Of a DNA stretch of 64,000 bases, positions 33,270 through 42,591 are shown one piece after another (position 1 is the first letter of the stretch; the number at the start of each line of letters is the position of its first letter). Both the position numbers and the translations under genes were made by a program. The notes below the pieces were generated by a model that saw only the letters and a list, made by a program, of their open reading frames with translations, was not told where the DNA came from and did not search any database. Source of the DNA: Thalassotalea litorea (lineage in GTDB: Bacteria; Pseudomonadota; Gammaproteobacteria; Enterobacterales; Alteromonadaceae); NCBI RefSeq assembly GCF_005843925.1, contig NZ_VCBC01000002.1:124001-188000 (forward strand), in the 5' to 3' direction.

Positions 33270-35495
33270 ATGCCCGCGTGTAAACGAGTTCATCCATTCA
33301 TCAATTTAAGCACACTGATTGCCTTGGTATTATTGCAAGGATGCGGTGAAGCCCCTGAAAGTGCATTAGCTGATAAACCGACAAAAGTTAGTCAGCAACA
33401 ATCTCTGATCAAAGACGGTAAATTTGCCGAAGCAAGGGACAATATTCAACAGCTGCTCGATAGTAAAAAATTATCAGCAAAACAACGACAAGGGCTGGAA
33501 TTTGAGCGAGAAAGAATGGTTCGTATTGAGCAGGATTTCAGCGCCGATTTGGCCGATGTCCGAGCCTATATCGAAAAACATATCGGTAAGGTATCCGAGC
33601 AAGAACTTGCGAAATGGCAATCCGACGGATTATTAGAGCATCGTGTGATTGACGGCAAAACTAAGTATTTTCGCAGTGCCGGATATAACTTATTTCAATT
33701 GGATGAGCAGGCGCTTAAGCGTCGCAAAGGCTATCAGCCATTTACCGAACGAGCACCGCTTTACGCCCTGAACCAACATCATAAAGACATTGTGGATCAG
33801 GTTGACCCGGACAATTCACAGGCTGAGAAAAAGCGTTTTAAAATCCGTTACAATCTCAAAGTAAATGCCAATGTGGTACCTGACGGTGAATTGCTTAAGG
33901 CATGGATCCCCTACCCTCGGGAAATTTTGGGACGCCAGGAAAATATTCGTTATATTGATTCCAGCCCGAAAGTGCATCAAATTGCCGGCGAAGATAAATT
34001 GCAAAGAACGATATATTTTGAAACCCCGGCGATAGCAAACCAACCGACAGAGTTTTGGGTCGAATACGAGTACGACACCTATGCCATGTCAGTTGCGATC
34101 CAAGCCGATAAAATCACTACGGTTATGCCCGATGATGTACTTAAGCAATATTTAGAACAACGTCCTCCGCATGTGGTGTTTACGCCTGAACTCCAAGCGC
34201 TTTCAAAACGCATTGTTGGTGATGAAACCAATCCCTATAAAATCGCACAAAAACTCTTCGCCTATGTCGATAATATCCCCTGGGCGACAGCAATTGAATA
34301 TTCAACCATTCCCAACATCAGTGAATATGCAATGACCGCCGGTCATGCCGATTGCGGCCAACAAACGTTACTGTTAATTACGTTATTGCGATACAACGGC
34401 ATACCCGCGCGTTGGCAATCTGGCTGGGAATTTTCGCCGAAAGAATTTGATACCATGCATGACTGGGGCATGGTCTATTTCGCCCCTTACGGCTGGGTAC
34501 CAATGGATGTTACCCATGGGGTTTTGGACAGCGATGAAGACGCGTTAAAGTGGTTTTATTTAAGCGGAATCGATTCTTATCGTTTGATTTTCAATGATGA
34601 TTACTCTCAGGATTTTGAGCCGACGAAACAACACTTTCGCTCTGAAACGGTCGATTCTCAACGCGGTGAGGTGGAGTGGCAAGGCGGTAACCTGTATTTC
34701 AATCAGTGGCGTTACGAAATGCAATGGCAAGATATATCAGACGAATTAATCAGTGAACAAGCAGTGTTGTCGACGCTCGCCGAGCCCGATTTCTCGTTAC
34801 CGGAATTAAACGGTGACCAAGTCGTTATGGTGATTACTGATGATGAAAATGCGATTCAGGGAAAGTTATTTAGCTTTGAAAAGCAAATCGAGACACAAAA
34901 CAACTCCAGCATTTGGAAATCTGCCAATATTGAAACCGATATTGTCGTTGGCAAAACAGGCATTGCCTGGGGCAAAGGATTACATCCAGAGCAAGTAGGG
35001 CAGCAAAAACGTGAAGGGGATGGTAAAGCCCCGGCGGGCATATTTCGACTTGGTACCGCATTTGGTTATTTGCCAGATTTACCGACTGGCTTAAATTACG
35101 AACCTATGACCGCGAGCCACTATTGCATGGATGTGGGCGGTTCACCGTTATACAACCAGATTGCCGATACTAAGATTGTTGGCGAACAAGCATTGGCAGG
35201 AAATTCAGAGCCAATGCGCCGGGATATCCATAAAAACGACCAAGTCTATAAGAAAGGCATTTTTGTACATCACAATCCTGGGAATATCGCCGGCAGTGGC
35301 AGTTGTATCTTTATCCATTTGTGGCGCTCTGACTCCAGCCCGACGCTTGGCTGTACCGCCATGGAAGAAACAGCTATGGATAAGCTATTAGCTTGGCTAG
35401 ATAAAGATAAAAATCCGCTAATGGTAACGCTGACCAAAGCCCAGTACCAATCATTAAAACGTGACTGGCGATTACCTGAAATACCGGCTAACTAA
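33270..35495 (+). CDS. Lipoprotein with transglutaminase-like and L,D-transpeptidase-like domains
   Basis: The 741-residue product has a lipoprotein signal (LIALVLLQGC). After a helical N-terminal part comes a transglutaminase-like domain with the triad Cys362 (GHADCGQQTLL), His in MHDWGMVYF and Asp in VPMDVTHG. The last 200 residues form a YkuD-like domain of the COG3786 type: GKAPAGIFRLGTAFGY, HHNPGNIAGSGSCIFIHLWR and the catalytic Cys695 in PTLGCTAM. The two catalytic sites on one chain suggest that it processes peptide side chains or crosslinks at the envelope. It follows the epimerase by 19 bases and ends the operon. Confidence 0.85.
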   Translation: MPACKRVHPFINLSTLIALVLLQGCGEAPESALADKPTKVSQQQSLIKDGKFAEARDNIQQLLDSKKLSAKQRQGLEFERERMVRIEQDFSADLADVRAYIEKHIGKVSEQELAKWQSDGLLEHRVIDGKTKYFRSAGYNLFQLDEQALKRRKGYQPFTERAPLYALNQHHKDIVDQVDPDNSQAEKKRFKIRYNLKVNANVVPDGELLKAWIPYPREILGRQENIRYIDSSPKVHQIAGEDKLQRTIYFETPAIANQPTEFWVEYEYDTYAMSVAIQADKITTVMPDDVLKQYLEQRPPHVVFTPELQALSKRIVGDETNPYKIAQKLFAYVDNIPWATAIEYSTIPNISEYAMTAGHADCGQQTLLLITLLRYNGIPARWQSGWEFSPKEFDTMHDWGMVYFAPYGWVPMDVTHGVLDSDEDALKWFYLSGIDSYRLIFNDDYSQDFEPTKQHFRSETVDSQRGEVEWQGGNLYFNQWRYEMQWQDISDELISEQAVLSTLAEPDFSLPELNGDQVVMVITDDENAIQGKLFSFEKQIETQNNSSIWKSANIETDIVVGKTGIAWGKGLHPEQVGQQKREGDGKAPAGIFRLGTAFGYLPDLPTGLNYEPMTASHYCMDVGGSPLYNQIADTKIVGEQALAGNSEPMRRDIHKNDQVYKKGIFVHHNPGNIAGSGSCIFIHLWRSDSSPTLGCTAMEETAMDKLLAWLDKDKNPLMVTLTKAQYQSLKRDWRLPEIPAN

Positions 35496-35508
35496 ACCTC
35501 AATGAAGT

Positions 35509-35537
35509 AAAAAAAACGGCTAAAAGCCGTTTTTTTT
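35509..35537 (+). terminator. Terminator of the peptidoglycan-salvage operon
   Basis: AACGGCT-AAA-AGCCGTT is flanked by a run of A before and seven further T after the stem. It is a strong, potentially bidirectional terminator 14 bases after the stop. Confidence 0.92.
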
Positions 35538-35724
35538 GATCCGTAACAAGACAACCGAAAGATTGTCGAAGAATAAAAGCGGCTAACAACTATCGGCCCT
35601 GCCTTTAATTATTCGACGAAACAACTCCCCCTAGTTATTCATCACAGCAAAACGGTCGCGCATCGCCGTGCAATACTCGGCCGTTATATGACAAACCCAC
35701 CATTCACAGTTGAAGAAAAGTCAC

Positions 35725-35753
35725 TTGACATAAATTATTCCAAAAAATAAATA
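35725..35753 (+). promoter_or_regulatory. Sigma-70 promoter of the TonB receptor gene
   Basis: TTGACA (35725-35730), a 17-base spacer and TAAATA (35748-35753) fit the sigma-70 consensus. The start codon is 131 bases downstream, so the mRNA has a long leader, which carries 9-bp inverted arms AATAAATTA/TAATTTATT (35762-35801). Confidence 0.6.
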
Positions 35754-35884
35754 TAGATATCAATAAATTATTTACAGAAGATGAAATTGTGGTAATTTAT
35801 TACTAGGTTAAATTTCGACCAGCTTGTTCCTATTAAGCTGTAGAAATTATGTCGCTGAAAATAACAACAACAGGAGAAAGCACA

Positions 35885-38758
35885 GTGCAACTTAATAAGA
35901 TAGCAATGGTTCTTGCTTTATCAGGTATTTCTTCACAGGCTCTTGCCCAAGAGGCTGGCGAAGCAATTAACACAGAGGAAGTAGAACGCATTGAAGTTAC
36001 AGGTTCCAGTATTAAACGTACGAGCCTTGAGGGTGATTTACCCGTAACCGTCATCAGCAAGGCGGATATTGATGCCGCCGGCATTACGTCCGCCGATCAG
36101 TTATTACTGCAAATGAATATCGCCTCAAACTCTAATGACAACTTAGCAAGTAACGCGGGGATTGTTGGTGGTGAAGAACGTGGTAATAACGGATCTTCGA
36201 GTGCTAATTTAAGACAGCAAGGCGCAAGCTCAACCCTGGTTCTACTTAATGGTCGTCGGGTTGCTACCCATGGTTTAAAAGGTCGTTCTGTTGATCTAAA
36301 TTCCATTCCATTTGCTGCCATTGAACGTGTTGAAGTGCTTCGCGATGGCGCATCTGCCGTATATGGTACTGATGCTATCGGTGGTGTTATCAACTTTATT
36401 CTTAAAAAGAATTATCAAGGTGCTGAATTAGGCGGTTTAGCTGACGTTACTGAAGATGGTGGCGGCGATATTTATCGTTTTACCTTCGTTGGTGGTTTCG
36501 GCGATCTGAACAGCGATGGTTTTAACGTTATGGCCACGGCATCCTATAAAGATGTAAAAATCTTAAATGGCGATGACCGAGATTTTACCAACACGTTCCA
36601 GCCTGGCAGAGGCCTGTCACCCGATACGCGTGGCGCACCATTTGCTTCCATTAATGACCGCTGGAGCAGCCCAAGCGATCCAACAAGTAGTCACTACAAC
36701 CTCATTGGTAGTGGTCTAATCAACCCGGAAACCGGTCTTGAAAACAGCGTACTCAACGTAATGGCTTTACCGGGTCAACCAGGTTGTGACGCATTTCCAA
36801 ATATGGATGTTGATACCGGTGCATTATGGAACCGAGCGAATGAAACAGCAAGCTGTGCATGGGATTATCCTCGCGCCTCGGTTTTACAGCAACCTGTTGA
36901 AAGTATTGACTTAGTTACCAGGGGTACGGCAAAGATCACTGAAGACCTCGAAGGTTTTATCGAATTTGTTGGCTCAGAAGTCACCACGAAAAAAAGGTTC
37001 GAGCCGAATCAAATTACCCCTTGGTCTATTGGTAATGGTGATTGGGAAACCTTCGGCGGCGGCTGGTACCCAAGTAGCGGTGCGTCATACGATTACATTG
37101 TTGATGCCCTATCTTCCTACTACGGTGCTGAGCAGTTAAATATTGGCGCACCCATTGCGTATCGATGGCGTTGTATGGATTGTGGCCCTCGCGAAATTGA
37201 AACAACCACAAAAGCGTACAAGTTACAGTTAGGTCTTGACGGTTCGTGGGACGATTGGGATTACAAAGTTGGCTTATCACGCTCGTCTAATGAGGCGGAT
37301 TCCGAGCTAGGTGGAGGTTATCATTATACCGAGATGTTAGCTCAAGCAATTGGTACTGGTCTGGTGAGTCCATTCTTATTGCCAGGCGAATCGCAAACTG
37401 CAGAAGCCATGGCGGCTATTGAAGCGGCATCCGCACGCGGTGTTGTCCTGTTTGGCGGTGAAACCGTTATGACTCAGTTTGACGCGTCAATCACCGGCGA
37501 TACCGGATTTGAACTTGGTTTAGGCGGTGATTCTATTTATGTTGCTGCAGGGGTTGATATTCGCCGTGAAGAATATAAATTTAACGGCGATCGTCGTGCT
37601 TCAGAAAATCGTCCTGACATCTATGGCGCACCATTTGATGATGCCAATGCACTAGATAATGTTCATCGCACCATTCAAGCGGTATTTGTTGAAGCATTAA
37701 TCCCGATTGTTGAATCATTTGAACTGAACTTAGCAGTTCGTCATGATGATTACTCAGGCTTTGGGGGGACAACGAATCCTAAATATGGCTTTACCTGGAA
37801 ACCACACGAGAGTGTGTTATTCCGTGGCGCCTATAGTACCGGTTTCCGTGTACCTACGTTTAATCAGTTATTCAATGGCATCACCGAAGAACCATATACT
37901 GGCCTAGACTTTGCGGATCCAGCCGTTTGTGCCGGTGGCATCGTCCAGGTTGATGACCCACAATGTCAGCCAATTCAACCTACGATTCTCTATGGTGGTA
38001 AACCAGACCTAGGTCCAGAAGAGTCGGAGCAAGCTAGCTTAGGTTTTGTTTGGGCACCTTTCGATGATTTCAGCATGAATGTTGATTGGTGGGAAATCAT
38101 TATTGAAGGCACCATTCAGGTACCAGGTCGTGATGATTTAGTTGAAAACTATGATGTGTTCGAAGAAAACTTTATTCGTGATAGTTCTGGTGAGTTAATC
38201 TCAATTGACCAACGTTACGTTAACGCTGGTGAGCGTAATACCAGTGGTGTTGAGTTTGGTGCTAAGTATGCAACGGATATCGGCGGTGGTCAGCTTTCCG
38301 TTAATTTCAACGGTAGTTATCTGATTGAAGATAAGAAAAAGCTACTGGATGATGCACCATTCGGTGAAAACTTAGTGGGTACCCATTCTCGCGGTAATAT
38401 CCCACTTCGTTGGAAGCACACATTAGCGTTTAACTACAATTTCGAAGATTTTACGGTGAATTTAACTCAAGTTTTCCGTGATAGCTATGATGACGAAGTA
38501 CCACCAGGTATCGAATCTGGCGAAATCAATCCACCGGGCTGGGATCCAGAAGTAGATAGCTACACCGTCTACAATACCAGTGTCCAGTACACCGGTTGGG
38601 ATCATTTAAGCCTGACTTTTGGTATTAAAAATCTTTTGGATGAAGAGCCGCCCTTTACTGCTCACCAAAATGACTTTTCACCGGGTGCAGCCTTTGACCC
38701 TCGTGTAGCAGATCCTCGCGGTCGAGCCTACACACTTCACGCAACCTATACCTTTTAA
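35885..38758 (+). CDS. TonB-dependent outer-membrane receptor
   Basis: The 957-residue product has a signal peptide (QLNKIAMVLALSGISSQALA), the VERIEVTGSSIKR start typical of Alteromonadales receptors, a plug domain (PVTVISKADIDAAG; SSTLVLLNGRRVA; ERVEVLRDGASAVYGTDAIGGVINFILKK) and a C-terminal barrel with TonB-receptor end motifs (LGIKNLLDEEPP-like segment; final HATYTF). The GTG at 35885 is chosen because AGGAG lies 9 bases upstream and it starts the signal peptide; the ATG at 35849 adds 12 residues. No TonB box was identified with certainty. The ligand is unknown. It lies beside the peptidoglycan-salvage operon but is separated by a terminator and its own promoter. Confidence 0.93.
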   Translation: MQLNKIAMVLALSGISSQALAQEAGEAINTEEVERIEVTGSSIKRTSLEGDLPVTVISKADIDAAGITSADQLLLQMNIASNSNDNLASNAGIVGGEERGNNGSSSANLRQQGASSTLVLLNGRRVATHGLKGRSVDLNSIPFAAIERVEVLRDGASAVYGTDAIGGVINFILKKNYQGAELGGLADVTEDGGGDIYRFTFVGGFGDLNSDGFNVMATASYKDVKILNGDDRDFTNTFQPGRGLSPDTRGAPFASINDRWSSPSDPTSSHYNLIGSGLINPETGLENSVLNVMALPGQPGCDAFPNMDVDTGALWNRANETASCAWDYPRASVLQQPVESIDLVTRGTAKITEDLEGFIEFVGSEVTTKKRFEPNQITPWSIGNGDWETFGGGWYPSSGASYDYIVDALSSYYGAEQLNIGAPIAYRWRCMDCGPREIETTTKAYKLQLGLDGSWDDWDYKVGLSRSSNEADSELGGGYHYTEMLAQAIGTGLVSPFLLPGESQTAEAMAAIEAASARGVVLFGGETVMTQFDASITGDTGFELGLGGDSIYVAAGVDIRREEYKFNGDRRASENRPDIYGAPFDDANALDNVHRTIQAVFVEALIPIVESFELNLAVRHDDYSGFGGTTNPKYGFTWKPHESVLFRGAYSTGFRVPTFNQLFNGITEEPYTGLDFADPAVCAGGIVQVDDPQCQPIQPTILYGGKPDLGPEESEQASLGFVWAPFDDFSMNVDWWEIIIEGTIQVPGRDDLVENYDVFEENFIRDSSGELISIDQRYVNAGERNTSGVEFGAKYATDIGGGQLSVNFNGSYLIEDKKKLLDDAPFGENLVGTHSRGNIPLRWKHTLAFNYNFEDFTVNLTQVFRDSYDDEVPPGIESGEINPPGWDPEVDSYTVYNTSVQYTGWDHLSLTFGIKNLLDEEPPFTAHQNDFSPGAAFDPRVADPRGRAYTLHATYTF

Positions 38759-38779
38759 TGTCCCAGGTTTAGGTTAATG

Positions 38780-38810
38780 AAAGCGGCTGATTTTTCTCAG
38801 CCGCTTTTTT
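38780..38810 (+). terminator. Terminator of the TonB receptor gene
   Basis: AAGCGGCTGA ... TCAGCCGCTT with a short T-rich loop is followed by a run of T. It starts 22 bases after the stop. Confidence 0.92.
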
Positions 38811-38971
38811 ATTGGTGATACCTAACAACGGCTTTGCTATCGGTGAATCCGAGTGGTGAGTCATCGCACGGATAACGTTTAATGTCATAACAACAAAGCG
38901 TAAATGATTCATCGTAACGATTGATGGTGTTGGCCGCTAAAGCCGAATGAAGACTGCGATATAATCATGGA

Positions 38972-39430
38972 TTAAAGCCAACGTCTGACTCTGGCTTTAT
39001 AGGCTAAATACTCCTGCTTAAATATACTCTCCAGAATGCGTTCTTCTGGTTGTATCTGCCACCGGTCTAAATAAAACATAAAAACAGGTACCAGCAATGC
39101 AGCAGATAGCGAGGCAAGAAACACGCACCACCCGGTTAAAATGAGAGCAAACCCTAAATACATTGGGTTGCGGCTAAACCGATAAATTCCATGAGCAACT
39201 AAACTGGATGTCTGATCAGGAAATCGGGGATCGACACTCGTTTTTTTTTGATGAAAGTGAAAAACGCCAAGCATGATGGCCAGCAAGCCAATTAACCCCA
39301 CAATAACCGCGAGCATATTGTGGAAATTGATCGCGATTAATGGCGCGTTAGGCGCGCGTAGCAACCATGCCCCAGCCATAAACGCGATCAATAATAATAA
39401 TGGCGGAATTTTCAGTTCAAGAAACTTCAT
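38972..39430 (-). CDS. Isoprenylcysteine-carboxylmethyltransferase-like membrane methyltransferase
   Basis: The 152-residue product has four or so membrane helices and the ICMT/PEMT signature: HGIYRFSRNPMYLGFALILTGW and PEERILESIFKQEYLAYKARVRRWL. These enzymes methylate carboxyl, amino or thiol groups on membrane substrates using SAM; bacterial substrates are mostly unknown. The ATG at 39430 has AAGGAG 7-8 bases upstream. It overlaps the stop of the formyltransferase-like gene by four bases (ATGA), so both are translated together. Confidence 0.88.
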   Translation of the reverse strand: MKFLELKIPPLLLLIAFMAGAWLLRAPNAPLIAINFHNMLAVIVGLIGLLAIMLGVFHFHQKKTSVDPRFPDQTSSLVAHGIYRFSRNPMYLGFALILTGWCVFLASLSAALLVPVFMFYLDRWQIQPEERILESIFKQEYLAYKARVRRWL

Positions 39431-40269
39431 TGTCGACTCCTTAACCATAGTGCCTCCTGCGCAGTGAATGTTTTCCGGTAGTAGTGTTCGAGCATGGCTG
39501 ATATTTCGGCAGTATCAAATAGCGTCAATCCCTGTTGCAAGAACTGAGTGCAATGTTCTTGTTTGGGAAAACTGTAATATCCCGCTTGCCCCGATTGCAC
39601 TCGCTTTTCCATTGGTATGTTTTTTTCGAGAGCTTGCAGGTAATTTTGCAACAATTTTGGTGCCGACAAGTAAAGCTGCAATACATGCCATAAATACGAT
39701 TTTTGCCGCTGCACGGGTATGCGACTCTGGGCGATCACCTGACCGGTATCGATACCACTGTCATCAATGGTATGCAAAGTCGTGCCGATTTCTTTTTCAC
39801 CGTTTAGCATTGCCCAAAATGTTGCCATAACGCCACGGTATTGCGGTAGCAAACCAGAATGCAGATTGATTACGCCAAAACGTGGCACTTTAATGACATC
39901 AGGTTGCAGTATCTTGCCAAATCGAATACTGATAATCAGATCCGGCGTGTTGCAGGTCAACTTTGCTAAGCCCGATGTCTGATTGATATCATTAAGTGTT
40001 GCTAGGGGTTGCTGGGCATAACACTGCAATTGATTAAAGCCAAGAAACCTCGAACGCTTGCCGGTCAGTTTTCGGTTAGATTCCAGCAATGGCAAAATCA
40101 CCTTCGATTCCATATCGGCGAGTAACGTTGAATGCCCACTATGATCAGAGGAATTTCCGACTTTATCCGACAAAAAAACCGTCAAGTTGTGATGTTGCAT
40201 TGTGGGTAAAATCAGATTCAGCGCAAAATTACTGGCTAAATCTCGATTCACCAGAAATGTAATATTCAA
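39427..40269 (-). CDS. Formyltransferase-fold protein
   Basis: The product of about 280 residues contains the formyltransferase core: DLIISIRFGKIL, FGVINLHSGLLPQYRGVMATFWAML (Asn and His of the active site) and GTTLHTIDDSGIDTGQVI. It resembles sugar-nucleotide or methionyl-tRNA formyltransferases but lacks the C-terminal OB domain of Fmt, so a modifying enzyme for a sugar or amine is more likely. The start is probably TTG at 40269, which has AGGAG 5 bases upstream; a GTG at 40290 is the alternative. It is coupled to the methyltransferase gene and divergent from a sulfotransferase gene. Confidence 0.8.
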   Translation of the reverse strand: MNITFLVNRDLASNFALNLILPTMQHHNLTVFLSDKVGNSSDHSGHSTLLADMESKVILPLLESNRKLTGKRSRFLGFNQLQCYAQQPLATLNDINQTSGLAKLTCNTPDLIISIRFGKILQPDVIKVPRFGVINLHSGLLPQYRGVMATFWAMLNGEKEIGTTLHTIDDSGIDTGQVIAQSRIPVQRQKSYLWHVLQLYLSAPKLLQNYLQALEKNIPMEKRVQSGQAGYYSFPKQEHCTQFLQQGLTLFDTAEISAMLEHYYRKTFTAQEALWLRSRQ

Positions 40270-40391
40270 ACCATCTCCTGACCTTCTCACCGTTGACCTC
40301 TATTAAATCAATAATATTGCGGAAAAAACACCCACATAGCTTAAAAATATTCAACTACACTGAAAGATAAAGGAATAATAATTAACGTCCA

Positions 40392-41252
40392 ATGATCAAC
40401 CACTTAAGTCCAGAAAGCAAAATAAGCCGAATGTTTGATAAAAAGCATCAGCAATTTCGCTTTAAATATCGCCTATTGACAGCCAAAAGTCGGGTGTTAC
40501 CCAATTTTATGGTTCTCGGTGCCCGATATTCCGGTACAGCCAGTTTGGTAAAGTTGATCAATGAACACCCTAAATTACATGGCACCTGCCAATCTCAAAT
40601 CCACTATTTTGATGGCGGTCTTTTTCCAGAAAAAGACAACTTCCTTAAAGGTGAAAACTGGTACCGAGCGCATTTTCCAATGCGCAAGGAAATGCCTCAG
40701 GGGCATCTGGCCTATGAAGCCTCGACATTTTATAGCTTTCACCCGCTCGCAGCGAAACGACTTCACGACTTACTGCCGAAGGTTAAATTAATTTTTGTGC
40801 TCAGAAACCCAGTGGATAGAGCCATTCACCAATACCGAGATGCCAAACGCCACAATCGTGAATACCTGCCTTTGATTAATGCGCTACAAATTGAAGAAAA
40901 AAGGCTGGCCTGGACGCTTAAAAATAAGGATTACAAGAGCGGTACATTTATCCATGCAACCTACAAAACCCGAGGACATTATCAGGAGCAGATTGCACGT
41001 TACTTAGAGCTTTTTCCTAAAGAGCAAATTAAGCTGGTCAGTATTGAGGAGTTAACGCGTCACCCAAATAAAGTGATAGGTGAAATTTATCGTTTTCTTG
41101 GAGTTGAAAATACTACCAGAAAAATCGACTCAATTAATCTGCCCCAGGTTAACCTTGAGCATGAGTCTGATGTGAGAAACTATTTACAAGACTATTTTAG
41201 TCGCCGTAATCAAGCCTTCTATGAGTTTTCAGGAAAGTCATTTAACTGGTAA
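40392..41252 (+). CDS. Sulfotransferase family protein
   Basis: The 286-residue product has PAPS-binding motifs: 5'-phosphosulfate loop FMVLGARYSGTASLVKLINEHP (about residues 39-60) and 3'-phosphate loop LIFVLRNPVDRAIHQYRDAKRHNREY. Sulfotransferases move sulfate from PAPS to carbohydrate, lipid or peptide hydroxyls. The usual GTTSL is GTASL here, a tolerated change. No signal peptide, so it acts in the cytoplasm or at the membrane face. The divergent formyltransferase-methyltransferase pair suggests a shared glycan or small-molecule product, an inference. Confidence 0.88.
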   Translation: MINHLSPESKISRMFDKKHQQFRFKYRLLTAKSRVLPNFMVLGARYSGTASLVKLINEHPKLHGTCQSQIHYFDGGLFPEKDNFLKGENWYRAHFPMRKEMPQGHLAYEASTFYSFHPLAAKRLHDLLPKVKLIFVLRNPVDRAIHQYRDAKRHNREYLPLINALQIEEKRLAWTLKNKDYKSGTFIHATYKTRGHYQEQIARYLELFPKEQIKLVSIEELTRHPNKVIGEIYRFLGVENTTRKIDSINLPQVNLEHESDVRNYLQDYFSRRNQAFYEFSGKSFNW

Positions 41253-41316
41253 CGATTCGAACCTGTTGCCGTCACCGTTAAAATTCAAACCTTGATGCTA
41301 CTCACCTTCATTATGG

Positions 41317-41892
41317 CTAAAATCGAAAGCCGAAGGTGTAGGAAAGAATACCATCACTATTTTCAAAGCGCGATGCGATGACCGTATTAAACAGTTTTGT
41401 TTTTAATACTACGCCATAAGCGATGTGATCGTCTCTTGGCACTTTTTCAGAACCGATAACACGATACTCAATAAAAGGTTCAACAAACTCGAACCGATAT
41501 GCGGTTTTTAGCGAGATATGTTCACGCCAGTTCGAGTTTACCCACTCAAGCTGGCATACATGACAATCACCACTGCGTTTTTCGATTACCCAACGCTCTT
41601 TAGTGTCTTCGCCAAAAGCGTTCAGGGAGAAATCAAACTGCTTATATTGATAACCTAAACCTAATGTAAAGCCGATATAGTCGGCAATATCTGCCCGTGT
41701 GGCGTAAATAAGATTCTCGGTAAAAAAATCACCAAATTGATAGCGAAACGTATATTGAACCCCCATTTCGTTATTTGTGGTGAGTTTTGAAACATTGGCT
41801 CCACCACGATAGCGCAACGAAATTTCATTATAATTTTCAGCCCAGCACAAACCACTCATCAAAGAAAATACAAGCACAATTATTTTTATCAT
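41317..41892 (-). CDS. Small outer-membrane beta-barrel protein
   Basis: The 191-residue product has a signal peptide (MIKIIVLVFSLMSGLCWA) and a mature part of eight or so alternating strands (NEISLRYRGGANVSKL; GVQYTFRYQFGDFF; YIGFTLGLGYQYKQF; FEFVEPFIEYRVIG), ending in YTFGFRF with a terminal Phe as in outer-membrane barrels. A CHVC pair in one loop could form a disulfide or bind metal. No family recognised. Confidence 0.75.
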   Translation of the reverse strand: MIKIIVLVFSLMSGLCWAENYNEISLRYRGGANVSKLTTNNEMGVQYTFRYQFGDFFTENLIYATRADIADYIGFTLGLGYQYKQFDFSLNAFGEDTKERWVIEKRSGDCHVCQLEWVNSNWREHISLKTAYRFEFVEPFIEYRVIGSEKVPRDDHIAYGVVLKTKLFNTVIASRFENSDGILSYTFGFRF

Positions 41893-42197
41893 AACCAGCC
41901 TTACCGTGTCGGAGAATCATCCTTGGGGGAAACGGCAATCCTTTTTACAACAAGTTACGCCTAGATAAACAAAATTAAATTAGTGGCAAAAGTTGGCCAC
42001 AGAATACATTTGAATTTAAAAACTTCAGCATTTAGCCATGGGATATGAAATTTAAAACGTCACTGTTTCATGGGGGACAAACATTGTCCGTTTGTCTATG
42101 GCACTCAACTTGAGTGTAGGTGAGAAATAATTATTTTCTAATAAAAACAGGGATTAATTAACCAATAAAAATAAGGGATTCGCGTGGTATCAATCAT
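41893..42197. other. Intergenic region
   Basis: About 300 bases upstream of the barrel gene on the minus strand. It should hold its promoter. No open frame or repeat that I can support. Confidence 0.35.
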
Positions 42198-42220
42198 AAA
42201 AAAAGGGACACAATCGTCCC
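42198..42220 (-). terminator. Terminator after the Mpo1-like gene
   Basis: On the minus strand GGGAC-GATTGT-GTCCC is followed by seven T residues, 28 bases after the stop. Confidence 0.88.
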
Positions 42221-42248
42221 ATTAGCATCGTTTAAGTGAAATATCTGA

Positions 42249-42572
42249 TTATGCCTTCGGGCGCTCAATAAGTTTTTTACCGGTTAAAAATTCCGCCAGC
42301 ATCACCCAATCGCCAAGAAAGCTGAACCATGGATAGGTAAACGTTGCGGGCCTGTTGTTTTCAAAAAAGAAATGCCCAATCCAGGCAAACCCATAACCGA
42401 GTATCGGTAATAATACCAAATACCCTGCCCGTCCCGTTACCAAAATAGTGACAATCATTGCGATAACCAGCAGGCTACCAACGTAATGTAACCCTCGACA
42501 GGTTTTGTCTTGATGCTGGGATAAATAAAACGGATAGAATTCCCGAAACGTTTTATATTGTTTATCTGACAT
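42249..42572 (-). CDS. Mpo1-like (DUF962) membrane protein
   Basis: The 107-residue product keeps the DUF962 pattern: FYPFYLSQHQDKTCRGLHYVGS at the N-terminus, two or three membrane helices, GYGFAWIGHFFFENNRPATFTYPWFSFLGDW near the C-terminus. The conserved His residues are those that bind iron in yeast Mpo1, a dioxygenase of 2-hydroxy fatty acids. Bacterial members probably act on fatty acids or related lipids, a family-level inference. It follows the GNAT gene by 19 bases on the same strand. Confidence 0.88.
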   Translation of the reverse strand: MSDKQYKTFREFYPFYLSQHQDKTCRGLHYVGSLLVIAMIVTILVTGRAGYLVLLPILGYGFAWIGHFFFENNRPATFTYPWFSFLGDWVMLAEFLTGKKLIERPKA

Positions 42573-42591
42573 TACACTCTACCACGCTTAA

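Noticed and set aside
35755..35884. Fur box before the TonB receptor
   Set aside because: No 19-bp match to the Fur consensus; the inverted arms AATAAATTA/TAATTTATT are too far apart.
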